From Psychrobacter sp. (GTDB lineage: Bacteria; Pseudomonadota; Gammaproteobacteria; Pseudomonadales; Moraxellaceae), in NCBI GenBank assembly GCA_020024075.1, contig JAHHUJ010000012.1, forward strand, positions 1 through 18,337: a stretch of DNA of 18,337 nucleotides, written 5' to 3'. The notes beneath the pieces are model-generated. The model was not told where the DNA came from, did not search any database, and was given only the letters and a program-made list of their open reading frames with translations. Position 1 is the stretch's first letter. Every line of letters begins with the position of its first letter. This document shows, in pieces, positions 8,106 to 15,436 of the stretch. Position numbers and translations under genes: made by a program.

Positions 8106-9866
8106 ATGCGAGTCGCTATGTCTGTTCTTAATCCGAAGCCCAATACCACTATTGCTTTCACTGATGGTGCTTGTAAAGGAAACCCTGGCCCGGGAGGTTG
8201 GGGCGCACTATTAGTGCTTAGCGATGGTCGTCAAATTGAGTACTTCGGGGGCGAGGCTCATACCACCAACAACCAAATGGAGTTGATGGGAGCCATTATG
8301 GCTTTGGAAAACAGCCCTCATGATCAGCACCTAGAGATTTGGACCGACTCAAGCTACGTAAAAAATGGCATTACCTCTTGGATTCAAGGCTGGAAAAATA
8401 AAGGCTGGAAAACCTCTGGCAATAAACCGGTAAAAAACCAAGAGCTGTGGCAACGCCTAGATGCCCTACAAGCCAGCCGTGATGTTAGCTGGCACTGGGT
8501 AAAAGGCCATGCTGGTCATGAAGGTAATGAAAAGGCGGATGAATTGGCCAACCGTGGTATTTTATCTTCTTCTGACACCATTGCTTCTAACCCTAATAAC
8601 AGCGATGAGCTTAAAAAAAAACTAAATAATTCACAAAATTTAGCTACTCTAGAGGCGCAAACACAGACCTCCCCCCTTTTGGATGAGCCAAACAATCATC
8701 CCGATAACACCACGAGATCCCCAAGCAATATGACTAACTCAGAAAATAACACCTCTCAAAACAACAATGATTGGCTTAAAGATGATCCCCTAGGTTTTGA
8801 TGAAATGTCTCCTGAAGAAGAGGCGGCTTTGGAAGCAAAGTTTGGTAATCCTCAAGACTACTCGCCTGCCTCAGAGCCTTTGCCACAAAACCCAGCAGCA
8901 GACTTACAATATACTAGCGAAACGACACAAGCCACTTACGGGCAACCAAATGAGGTGCAAGAGATTGAGTTTGATGGTGATACCAGTCGTGCCAACCCTC
9001 ACTTCAAACCACTATTACCTGAGCCTATTAATAGAGGCCAAAGTGGCCGTCAGTTGATTATGGATACTGAGACCACAGGTTTGGACGCTCTAAAAGGCGA
9101 CCGAATCATTGAGGTGGGTATCATCGAGCTGGTGAATCGCAAATTTACGGGTGAAAAGCTGCACGTCTATATCAACCCTGAGCGTGGTATGGATGAAGAG
9201 GTCATAAGAGTCCACGGTATCTCAGAGGCCTTCTTAGCTGACAAGCCTAAATTTAAAGAAGTGGCCAAACGCCTTTATGAATTTATGCTTGGGGCAGAAG
9301 TTATTGCCCATAACGCACCATTTGATATCAGCTTCTTATCAATGGAGTTTGACAAGGTTGGACTAACCGACTTTGCTGAGAAGATTACCGTTACTGACTC
9401 CTTGGTAATGGCCAAACAGCAGTATCCGGGGCAAAAGAACACTCTAGACGCTTTAGTACGTCGTCTTAACGTGGGTAAAATGGACCGTACCTTCCACGGG
9501 GCTTTACTAGACTCGGAAATTCTAGCTGAAGTTTATCTGGCGATGACAGGGGGTCAGGTAGCCCTAGCCATCGATGAAGATACCCAGGCTGAAGGTGAAG
9601 GTTCACACGCTGACTTTAGCCACCTAGCTGCACAGATATTAACGGCAAAAACCCAGATCAGCGATCATGTAAGCTGGGTTGCCAAACTACTTAAGAAGCA
9701 CCCAAAGCTTGCTGAGACCCAAGGTGTGGGCTGCTTTTATAGCATCGATGACGCCACAAAAGCGACAAACTTGCTGTTTCAAAAGCCTATAATGAGCCAA
9801 CAACCACAAACCAGTCGCCTAAATATAGACCCTACCTTGGCCAATAATTTATTTATTGGGTCCTAG
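8106..9866 (+). CDS. rnhA-dnaQ: Fusion protein: ribonuclease HI and DNA polymerase III epsilon (3'-5' proofreading exonuclease)
   Basis: One continuous 586-aa frame joins two enzymes. Residues 14-152 are RNase HI, which cuts the RNA strand of RNA/DNA hybrids. Its catalytic set is visible: Asp20 (FTDGAC), Glu59 (MEL), Asp81 (TDSSYV), His135 and Asp145 (KADELANRG). Residues 315-485 are a DnaQ-type DEDDh proofreading exonuclease: Exo I Asp320/Glu322 (MDTETTG), Exo II Asp407 (AHNAPFDISFL), Exo III His464/Asp469 (FHGALLDSE). The TGGQVALAI that follows sits where epsilon has its clamp-binding motif. A further 100 C-terminal residues could hold the polymerase-alpha contact. The domains are linked by about 160 polar residues with an acidic patch. 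In E. coli rnhA and dnaQ are separate divergent neighbours. I recall the fusion from Moraxellaceae, so it is probably genuine. ATG at 8118 (MSVLNP) is an alternative start; neither has a strong ribosome-binding site. Confidence 0.93.
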   Translation: MRVAMSVLNPKPNTTIAFTDGACKGNPGPGGWGALLVLSDGRQIEYFGGEAHTTNNQMELMGAIMALENSPHDQHLEIWTDSSYVKNGITSWIQGWKNKGWKTSGNKPVKNQELWQRLDALQASRDVSWHWVKGHAGHEGNEKADELANRGILSSSDTIASNPNNSDELKKKLNNSQNLATLEAQTQTSPLLDEPNNHPDNTTRSPSNMTNSENNTSQNNNDWLKDDPLGFDEMSPEEEAALEAKFGNPQDYSPASEPLPQNPAADLQYTSETTQATYGQPNEVQEIEFDGDTSRANPHFKPLLPEPINRGQSGRQLIMDTETTGLDALKGDRIIEVGIIELVNRKFTGEKLHVYINPERGMDEEVIRVHGISEAFLADKPKFKEVAKRLYEFMLGAEVIAHNAPFDISFLSMEFDKVGLTDFAEKITVTDSLVMAKQQYPGQKNTLDALVRRLNVGKMDRTFHGALLDSEILAEVYLAMTGGQVALAIDEDTQAEGEGSHADFSHLAAQILTAKTQISDHVSWVAKLLKKHPKLAETQGVGCFYSIDDATKATNLLFQKPIMSQQPQTSRLNIDPTLANNLFIGS

Positions 9867-9891
9867 CCCTAGCATTGAGGTGAAAGCTACC

Positions 9892-9911
9892 AACGATTAA
9901 AAAAATCGTTT
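9892..9911 (+). terminator. Weak hairpin after rnhA-dnaQ
   Basis: AACGATT (9892-9898) pairs with AATCGTT (9904-9910) around an A5 loop, followed only by a short T-run. The stem is short and AT-rich, so it would be a poor terminator. Read-through into the rnfB gene is possible. Confidence 0.3.
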
Positions 9912-9943
9912 ATACCGCCCAATCGAAGCTTAACTAAACCAGT

Positions 9944-9963
9944 CAACCATTAACTAATGGTTG
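9944..9963. repeat. Perfect 9-bp inverted repeat upstream of rnfB
   Basis: CAACCATTA (9944-9952) and TAATGGTTG (9955-9963) form a perfect dyad around two bases, about 80 bp before the likely rnfB start. The tight spacing is more like a protein-binding palindrome than an RNA hairpin, and no U-tract follows. No known operator consensus is recognised. Confidence 0.55.
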
Positions 9964-10045
9964 TTAAAGTATTACAATACTTCTTTGGTCAGTGCCAGTT
10001 GGTCCTGACTTAAGTTATTTATTTGCTATTTATTATGAGGTACTC

Positions 10046-10873
10046 GTGAGCACTGACCGATTAGACGCCCTTCCTATCCTATTTAATCGCTTTGGGCTTG
10101 AGCGCCTGACACAGACCCAACGTCAAAAGATTGCCACGATTGATGCTACCTTGCCTCAGACTCAATGCGGACTATGTGACCACCCTGAGGGCTGCTTACC
10201 CTATGCCATTGCTATGGTGGTAGATAATGAGCCGCATAACAAATGTGTGCCTGGCGGTCAGCCAGTTAGTGACACTATCGCTAACATATTAGATAGAGAG
10301 ATATTACAAGTTCGTGAGTCTGCTTGGCCGGTAGATCCTAATACCAGTCGTCCTACTGAAGTACGGGCGGTGATACGAGAAGAGGATTGCATTGGTTGTA
10401 CTAAGTGCATCCCTGCCTGCCCAGTTGATGCCATTATTGGCACTGGCAAACACATGCACACCATCATCAGTGACTTATGCACCGGCTGTGAACTGTGCCT
10501 ACCCCCCTGCCCTGTAGACTGTATTGACCTTGTTGAAATGCCGCGTGACCCTGCTACTGATACGGCTGAATTTAGAGAAAAAGAACAGGCACATCTGCGA
10601 TATCGCTATCACAATCATCTCAACCGTGTGGCGGAGCAAATGGCAGACAAAACTCATGCTAAGCCTGTGACCAGTGTCATCGAGACTATGATAGGCAATG
10701 CTTCACACCAAAGCTTAGATATCGATGCCTCTAAAGCCAAAGCCACCATTGCTGCAGCAAAGCTACGCACCAAAATCAAAAAACTAGAGAAGCAATTAAG
10801 CGTACGTCCTAATCAAAGCAAACAAGCAGAATTAGAGGACTTAAAGCAGCAGTTGGCCAAACTTGATGAGTAG
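10046..10873 (+). CDS. rnfB: RnfB-like 4Fe-4S electron-transfer protein (orphan, soluble)
   Basis: The protein resembles the B subunit of the Rnf/Rsx complex. With the start used here (275 aa), an N-terminal Fe-S domain has Cys41, Cys44, Cys50 and Cys67 (C-x2-C-x5-C-x16-C). Two bacterial ferredoxin motifs follow: Cys115/118/121/125 (CIGCTKCIPACPVDAI) and Cys145/148/151/155 (CTGCELCLPPCPVDCI). The last 50 residues are charged and coiled-coil-like (KLRTKIKKLEKQL). I chose GTG at 10046, which has ATGAGG 5 nt upstream. A longer frame from GTG at 9992 has no ribosome-binding site. Either way, the N-terminal membrane helix of true RnfB is absent. No rnfA, C, D, G or E gene is present. It is followed 87 bp later by nth, a neighbour also seen in Pseudomonas rnf clusters. 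It probably shuttles electrons between unidentified partners. Confidence 0.85.
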   Translation: MSTDRLDALPILFNRFGLERLTQTQRQKIATIDATLPQTQCGLCDHPEGCLPYAIAMVVDNEPHNKCVPGGQPVSDTIANILDREILQVRESAWPVDPNTSRPTEVRAVIREEDCIGCTKCIPACPVDAIIGTGKHMHTIISDLCTGCELCLPPCPVDCIDLVEMPRDPATDTAEFREKEQAHLRYRYHNHLNRVAEQMADKTHAKPVTSVIETMIGNASHQSLDIDASKAKATIAAAKLRTKIKKLEKQLSVRPNQSKQAELEDLKQQLAKLDE

Positions 10874-10960
10874 TAAGTTGACAGTCGATCGCTCTTTTTT
10901 TCTATTTTTAATGTTTTCTATTTTCAATGATAAGTAACTTTGACGAGACAGTAAATCAAT

Positions 10961-11656
10961 ATGAGCAAAGTGGTTAAACATAAAACAGCACATACCCCGC
11001 CTTCAAGACGGCTACCCAATCGTAACGTACGACCTTTTTTTGAGAAGTTAGCGGCAGCTATTGATGAGCCGGTGACTGAGCTTGAATACAGCAGCAACTT
11101 TGAGCTACTTATAGCGGTTATCTTATCGGCTCAGGCCACAGACGTCAGCGTCAACCTAGCTACCCGTAAGCTTTTTGCGGTAGCCAATACCCCTGAAGCT
11201 ATTTACGCCTTAGGGGAGGATGGATTAAAAGAGTATATCAAGACCATAGGCCTGTTTAATTCAAAAGCCAAAAACGTCATTAAAGCCTGTAAAGACTTAA
11301 TTGAGAAACATAACAGCCAAGTGCCAGACAACCGTAAAGATTTGGAGGCGCTGGCAGGCGTGGGCCGAAAAACAGCTAATGTGGTTCTAAACACAGCTTT
11401 TGGTCACCCAACCATGGCCGTAGATACGCATATTTTCCGTGTTAGTAACCGTACTGGCTTGGCCACTGGCAAGACTGTACTTGCCGTAGAACAAAAACTA
11501 TTAGAACGGGTGCCTGAAGATTATATTGTCGATGCGCACCACTATCTTATTTTGCATGGGCGCTATACCTGTCAAGCGCGTACTCCAAAATGTGGGGCCT
11601 GTCCAGTTTATGAAGAGTGTATGTTCAAAGACAAACAGACATTCGCTGAATTATAA
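10961..11656 (+). CDS. nth: Endonuclease III (DNA glycosylase/AP lyase)
   Basis: This bifunctional base-excision-repair enzyme removes oxidised pyrimidines and cleaves at the resulting abasic site. The helix-hairpin-helix LAGVGRKTANVVLNTAF carries the catalytic Lys137, and AVDTHIFRV carries the catalytic Asp155. The C-terminal 4Fe-4S loop is complete: Cys204, Cys211, Cys214 and Cys220 (C-x6-C-x2-C-x5-C). SAQATDVSVNLAT is the typical N-terminal stretch. The protein is 231 aa, about 20 longer than E. coli Nth because of a basic N-terminal extension (MSKVVKHKTAHTPPSRRLPN). No strong ribosome-binding site precedes the ATG; only a GAG occurs, rather far upstream. No terminator separates it from rnfB, so co-transcription is plausible. 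Confidence 0.96.
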   Translation: MSKVVKHKTAHTPPSRRLPNRNVRPFFEKLAAAIDEPVTELEYSSNFELLIAVILSAQATDVSVNLATRKLFAVANTPEAIYALGEDGLKEYIKTIGLFNSKAKNVIKACKDLIEKHNSQVPDNRKDLEALAGVGRKTANVVLNTAFGHPTMAVDTHIFRVSNRTGLATGKTVLAVEQKLLERVPEDYIVDAHHYLILHGRYTCQARTPKCGACPVYEECMFKDKQTFAEL

Positions 11657-11842
11657 TATGCACCACGCTCCCTTTAAGGCCTATTATCTAGCACATAATC
11701 CTACCAATAGCATCAAGTCACTAGAGTTTTCAGTGAGTTAAGGGTAAAATAGGCTATTTAAATTTTTATGATTATCTTGTTTGATTTTACCATCATACCG
11801 TAATGAGCTTTCAAACGTCATTGCCGTGCTAAAATCTCAATT

Positions 11843-11870
11843 CCTGAATCCAAGCTCCTGAATCCTGAAT
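11843..11870 (+). repeat. Three CCTGAAT heptamers just before metK
   Basis: CCTGAAT occurs at 11843-11849, 11857-11863 and 11864-11870; the first two starts are 14 bp apart and the last two are directly adjacent. The array lies 19 bp before the metK ATG, probably in its 5' leader. It could be a slippage product or a binding site. Confidence 0.6.
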
Positions 11871-11888
11871 ATAAGTGACTTTCCTACT

Positions 11889-13055
11889 ATGCATGACTAT
11901 CAACTTTTTACCTCAGAATCTGTAAGTGAAGGCCATCCTGATAAAATGGCAGATCAAATTTCAGATGCTTTGCTTGATGCAATTATGCGTGAAGACTTAC
12001 ACGCCCGTGTGGCCTGTGAAACCTTAGTTAAAACAGGGGCGGTAGTTCTGGCCGGTGAAATCACAACCACTGCCAATATCGATATCGAACGTATTGTTCG
12101 TGATACGGTTAATGAAATTGGATATAACCATTCAGATTTGGGCTTTGATGGCAATACCTGTGCGGTTATCAATATGATTGGTAAACAATCTCCTGAAATC
12201 GCTCAAGGCGTTGACCGTCAAGACCCAGAAGACCAAGGTGCCGGTGACCAAGGTCTAATGTTTGGCTATGCCAGTAATGAAACTGAAGTGTTAATGCCAG
12301 CCCCTATTGAATATGCGCACCGCTTAATGGAACGTCAGTCCATGTTACGTCGTTCAGGCGAGTTGCCTTGGTTGCGCCCTGATGCCAAAGCTCAAGTTAC
12401 TCTAAAATATGCCAATGGCATTCCTTCTGCCATTGATGCTGTGGTTCTATCTACCCCGCAAGATCCAGATGTGTCTCAAGCAGATTTGCGTGAAGCAGTA
12501 ATGGAAAGCATCATCAAGCAAGTTATCCCAGCTGAGCTACTGCACAAAGATACTCGCTATCACATTAACCCAACCGGCAAATTCGTTATCGGTGGACCTG
12601 TGGGTGATGCCGGCTTAACTGGCCGTAAAATTATTGTAGATACTTACGGTGGTATGGCCCGTCATGGTGGCGGTGCATTTAGTGGTAAAGACCCTTCAAA
12701 AGTTGACCGTAGTGCTGCATATGCCGGTCGTTATGTGGCAAAAAACATCGTTGCGGCAGGTCTTGCTGAGCGCTGTGAAGTTCAGATTAGTTACGCCATT
12801 GGTGTTGCTGAGCCAACATCGATTGCAGTGAATACTTTTGGTACTGCTAAAGTGAGCCGCGAAGTTATTATTGAGCTGATCCGTACTCACTTCGACCTGC
12901 GTCCTTATGGCATTACGCATATGCTAAATCTGCTACAACCTATGTATCAGCAAACCGCTACTTATGGCCACTTTGGTCGCGAAGGCAGTGAAACTGCTTT
13001 TACTTGGGAAAAAACAGACAAAGCAGAGCTATTAAGAGCAGACGCGAACCTCTAG
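11889..13055 (+). CDS. metK: S-adenosylmethionine synthetase
   Basis: It makes S-adenosylmethionine from methionine and ATP, releasing phosphate and pyrophosphate, in the cytoplasm. The length of 388 aa is normal for the family. Family motifs are complete: FTSESVSEGHPDK near the N terminus with His16 and Asp18 of the active site, GAGDQGLMFGYA in the middle, and GGGAFSGKDPSKVDRSAAYA, the glycine-rich loop that binds the triphosphate. ATG at 11889 matches the family's N terminus, but no Shine-Dalgarno sequence precedes it. The 232-bp gap after nth holds heptamer repeats and no recognisable SAM riboswitch. It is followed by a hairpin and then a small gene on the same strand. Confidence 0.97.
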   Translation: MHDYQLFTSESVSEGHPDKMADQISDALLDAIMREDLHARVACETLVKTGAVVLAGEITTTANIDIERIVRDTVNEIGYNHSDLGFDGNTCAVINMIGKQSPEIAQGVDRQDPEDQGAGDQGLMFGYASNETEVLMPAPIEYAHRLMERQSMLRRSGELPWLRPDAKAQVTLKYANGIPSAIDAVVLSTPQDPDVSQADLREAVMESIIKQVIPAELLHKDTRYHINPTGKFVIGGPVGDAGLTGRKIIVDTYGGMARHGGGAFSGKDPSKVDRSAAYAGRYVAKNIVAAGLAERCEVQISYAIGVAEPTSIAVNTFGTAKVSREVIIELIRTHFDLRPYGITHMLNLLQPMYQQTATYGHFGREGSETAFTWEKTDKAELLRADANL

Positions 13056-13068
13056 TTAACACGTTTTC

Positions 13069-13104
13069 ATACCGCACTGACAGCAGCAAGCTTGAGTGCG
13101 GTAT
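13069..13104 (+). other. Hairpin downstream of metK without a U-tract
   Basis: ATACCGCACT (13069-13078) and AGTGCGGTAT (13095-13104) form a perfect 10-bp stem around a 16-nt loop containing the self-complementary CAAGCTTG. No T-run follows, so it is not a standard rho-independent terminator. It may stabilise the metK mRNA 3' end, allow partial read-through or shape the leader of the next gene. Confidence 0.5.
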
Positions 13105-13141
13105 CCAGCCTATTTAATTAATAAAGTGAAAGTTGATCATT

Positions 13142-13477
13142 ATGACCGATACCCCTAACAACAACGAAGCTCCTAAGCTATCAAAAGACATCGAAGCTTT
13201 CTATAAGCGTGCTGACGCCATCATTGAGCTTGCAAACAGTCAATTGGGCCCAGAAGCACACTCGGGCCAAGTGGGTGCTTCATTATTGTACGCTGCCGCT
13301 CGTTATAGTGCCTCAGTTGCTTCTATTGGCTTCGTCAAAGGCAGCGATTTGGCTAAAGAGAAAAATGAAATCATTGAGTTTTATACCAAACAGTATCGCC
13401 AAATGCTAAGTGATAATTTAGACGATTATGCAGATAACTTTGATAAGTATGTGCAAACTGGCGCCGAACAAAAATAG
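13142..13477 (+). CDS. Small conserved DUF3144-type protein
   Basis: The 111-aa product resembles the uncharacterised DUF3144 family: FYKRADAIIELANSQ near the N terminus, a central SGQVGASLLYAAARYSA, and FYTKQYRQMLSDNLDDYADNFDKYV at the C terminus. It appears soluble, mostly alpha-helical and acidic, with no signal peptide or metal-binding motif. The family's role is not known to me. A frame extending 3 codons upstream to TTG at 13133 exists, but the ATG at 13142 gives the usual start (MTDTPNNN). A strong terminator follows directly, so it is either monocistronic or the end of a metK transcript. Confidence 0.85.
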   Translation: MTDTPNNNEAPKLSKDIEAFYKRADAIIELANSQLGPEAHSGQVGASLLYAAARYSASVASIGFVKGSDLAKEKNEIIEFYTKQYRQMLSDNLDDYADNFDKYVQTGAEQK

Positions 13478-13496
13478 ACCCTTTTATCTAATTTAG

Positions 13497-13525
13497 ATAG
13501 CTCACTTTTGGTGAGCTATTTTTTT
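13497..13525 (+). terminator. Rho-independent terminator after the DUF3144 gene
   Basis: ATAGCTCAC (13497-13505) and GTGAGCTAT (13511-13519) form a perfect 9-bp stem with a TTTTG loop. A run of seven Ts follows (13519-13525). A competing small hairpin (TATCTA/TAGATA, 13485-13499) overlaps its left arm. Confidence 0.92.
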
Positions 13526-13583
13526 GCTCAGATATTTATTAAGATATAAGCTGAAAGCCCATCAATTAGAATGAGGTATTACT

Positions 13584-13649
13584 GTGATGGGATGTATGCA
13601 TAACCAACAACATAAGCCATTTTATCTTTCAAAAATTATGGCCAGTTAG
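13584..13649 (+). CDS. Possible micro-ORF (about 20 aa) between two terminators
   Basis: A GTG (13584) or ATG (13587) is preceded by ATGAGG (GAGG at 13573-13576) at workable spacing. It opens a short frame, MGCMHNQQHKPFYLSKIMAS, ending at TAG 13647-13649. It lies alone in the 156-bp island between the terminators at 13525 and 13682. No clear promoter is visible and nothing shows that it is translated. Recorded because of the ribosome-binding-site match; it may be chance. Confidence 0.2.
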   Translation: MMGCMHNQQHKPFYLSKIMAS

Positions 13650-13681
13650 ACTACACAGATAGTTTGCGTTGTCAGCACTAA

Positions 13682-13711
13682 AAAAGGCCAATTCGATGGA
13701 ATTGGCCTTTT
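13682..13711. terminator. Bidirectional terminator downstream of the BCCT gene
   Basis: AAAAGGCCAATTC (13682-13694) and GAATTGGCCTTTT (13699-13711) form a perfect 13-bp stem with a GATG loop and A/T runs on both sides. On the minus strand it ends the BCCT transporter transcript; on the plus strand it backs up the terminator at 13497. Confidence 0.92.
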
Positions 13712-13754
13712 GTTATTTATATGAACAGACAGATATAAACTATCTTATTTGGAC

Positions 13755-15383
13755 TTAATCTCCAGAAACTATCTTCGGCGGTCCTTTTAGTAACTCTTCA
13801 TCAACGAATTCATCGGCTGTATTATGCTCAGCGGATTCTTCGGTGATAAATCTTTGCTGGGCACGATATAAGATAAGTCTATCGCGGCTTAGACCTCGCA
13901 TTAATGAATACATCATTACCACTATTACAATAGCAAATGGAAAACCTGCCACAATGGCTGCAGCTTGTAATGCCCCTAACCCACCAGCGGCTAACAATAT
14001 TGCTGCTACCAAGCCTTGAGTCCCTGCCCAGAATAAACGCTGTATCTTAGGTGGATTGGTCTCTCCACCTGAGGTTAACATATCGATAACGAAGCTGGCT
14101 GAGTCCGATGAGGTGACAAACCACAATACAATCATAATAATAATCAGCATCGTAGTTGCTTTAGTAAAGGGATAAAATTCCATTAGTTTAAAAATGGCAT
14201 TACCATAGTCATTTTGAACCACTTCGATAAAGCCTGGATTACCCATCAATTCCATATTAACCGCCACACCACCGAAGGTTGTGAACCAGAAAAATAAGAT
14301 GGCCATAGGCACGAACAATACCCCAAGCAAGAACTCACGGATAGTACGACCACGGCTAATACGAGCAATAAACACCCCTACAAATGGTGACCAACTAACC
14401 CACCATGCCCAGTAAAAAATAGTCCAAGCTGACTGCCAATCTGTCTTAGAGTAAGCTTCATTCCAAAACGCTAACTGTACAACATTTTGGATATAGTTAC
14501 CGATATTCTCCACAAAGCTGTCGATAATATATTGAGTAGGACCCAGTACAAAAGCAAAAGTTAACAACACCAAAGTGAGTAAAATATTGACATCACTTAA
14601 GCGCTTAATCCCTTTATCCAAACCTAGCATTAATGAGCCACAGGCCAGTAAGGTAATCACAGCAATTAAAACAATTTGTACTGTAATATTGTTAGGTAGC
14701 GCAAAGAGACCTTCCAAACCTGAGTTGATCTGAAGTACCCCTAAGCCCAAGGTGGTGACTACTCCAAACATAGTACCAAACACTGCTAATGTATCTACAG
14801 TATGTCCCCAACCACCATTAATTCTTTTACCCAAAATAGGATATAAAGCAGATCGTATCGCTAAAGGTAACCCACGACGGAAATGGAAATAAGCCAAAGA
14901 CAGAGCCACAAAAGCATAAATCGCCCAAGCATGTATCCCGTAATGTAAAAAAGAGATATTCATAGCTTGCTTAGCCGCTTCAACTGTCTCTTTTTCTCCC
15001 AAAGGGGGTGCCATGAAGTGATAGACAGGTTCGGCAGTACCCCAGTACATAATACCGATACCAATACCTGCGGAGAACAACATACCTATCCATGAGGGCA
15101 AGCTATACTGTGGTGCTTCAGTCTGATGTCCAAGCCTAATATCTCCGTATTTACTAAATATCAAATACAGACAGATAACGACAGCAGCATTCATCACAAG
15201 GATAAAGAACCACCCAAATCTGTGGGTAATAAAGCTTTGCATCTCAGTAAATAGCGTATTCGCCATTTGCTGAAACAAAGCCCCAAATATAATAAAACCA
15301 ACAATCAATACAACTGAGGCTATAAATACAGGCTTATTAACCTTAGGAAAAGGTCCTAGACGCCCAATCTTTAAATCACTCAT
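13755..15383 (-). CDS. BCCT-family osmolyte/quaternary-amine transporter
   Basis: This integral inner-membrane transporter belongs to the betaine/choline/carnitine family (about 12 TM segments, 542 aa). The glycine-rich TM3 signature is GIGIGIMYWGTAEP (residues 106-119), and the tryptophan-rich family signature FYWAWWVSWSPFVGVFIA with ISRGRTIRE lies at 323-350. The TM3 motif has glycine where choline/proton carriers such as BetT have aspartate (GMDLMF), so sodium-coupled uptake of betaine, ectoine or a similar solute is more likely; the exact substrate cannot be read. The cytoplasmic C terminus is only about 45 residues and acidic, unlike the long regulatory tail of E. coli BetT. The ATG at 15383 has AGGT about 10 nt upstream. 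It is monocistronic, with a terminator downstream and an elaborate set of inverted repeats upstream. Confidence 0.93.
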   Translation of the reverse strand: MSDLKIGRLGPFPKVNKPVFIASVVLIVGFIIFGALFQQMANTLFTEMQSFITHRFGWFFILVMNAAVVICLYLIFSKYGDIRLGHQTEAPQYSLPSWIGMLFSAGIGIGIMYWGTAEPVYHFMAPPLGEKETVEAAKQAMNISFLHYGIHAWAIYAFVALSLAYFHFRRGLPLAIRSALYPILGKRINGGWGHTVDTLAVFGTMFGVVTTLGLGVLQINSGLEGLFALPNNITVQIVLIAVITLLACGSLMLGLDKGIKRLSDVNILLTLVLLTFAFVLGPTQYIIDSFVENIGNYIQNVVQLAFWNEAYSKTDWQSAWTIFYWAWWVSWSPFVGVFIARISRGRTIREFLLGVLFVPMAILFFWFTTFGGVAVNMELMGNPGFIEVVQNDYGNAIFKLMEFYPFTKATTMLIIIMIVLWFVTSSDSASFVIDMLTSGGETNPPKIQRLFWAGTQGLVAAILLAAGGLGALQAAAIVAGFPFAIVIVVMMYSLMRGLSRDRLILYRAQQRFITEESAEHNTADEFVDEELLKGPPKIVSGD

Positions 15384-15397
15384 TTGTGTTTTTACCT

Positions 15398-15432
15398 ATA
15401 AAAAAGAGCCCACTGTAACAATGTAAAGTGGG
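15398..15432 (-). promoter_or_regulatory. Hairpin with U-tract in the BCCT leader (attenuator-like)
   Basis: On the minus strand, CCCACT (plus 15427-15432) and AGTGGG (plus 15409-15414) form a stem followed by CTCTTTTTT and then directly by the AGG of the ribosome-binding site. It resembles an intrinsic terminator in the leader. An 8-nt segment overlapping the arm, at 15421-15428, is complementary to 15453-15460 and could form an alternative helix. The loop is 12 nt, so strength is uncertain. Confidence 0.35.
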
Positions 15433-15436
15433 TATA
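15431..15436 (-). promoter_or_regulatory. Possible extended -10 element for the BCCT gene
   Basis: On the minus strand TTGCTATACC carries TGn followed by TATACC (4 of 6 to consensus). If used, transcription would begin near 15424, inside the leader hairpin, and would exclude the attenuator reading of that hairpin. No good -35 is present. Confidence 0.25.

Noticed and set aside
8797..9057. Alternative plus-strand frame across the rnhA-dnaQ linker
   Set aside because: The main frame is continuous and carries acidic linker residues followed by a complete DnaQ domain. The alternative frame is a basic, low-complexity shadow.
8106..9866. RnhA-DnaQ fusion as a sequencing or assembly artefact
   Set aside because: There is a long in-frame linker with no stop codon, both domains are intact, and the arrangement agrees with what I recall of the family. 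A one-base error would not create a 160-residue open linker.
11526..11741. 71-codon plus-strand frame overlapping the end of nth
   Set aside because: Its first two-thirds overlap the conserved Fe-S loop of nth in another frame and the rest has no protein-like character.
11657..11888. SAM riboswitch upstream of metK
   Set aside because: I looked for a multi-helix leader with a following terminator and found only short repeats and very weak stems; no SAM riboswitch architecture is apparent.
12649..12920. Frames on both strands inside metK
   Set aside because: They are shadows of the most conserved part of metK.
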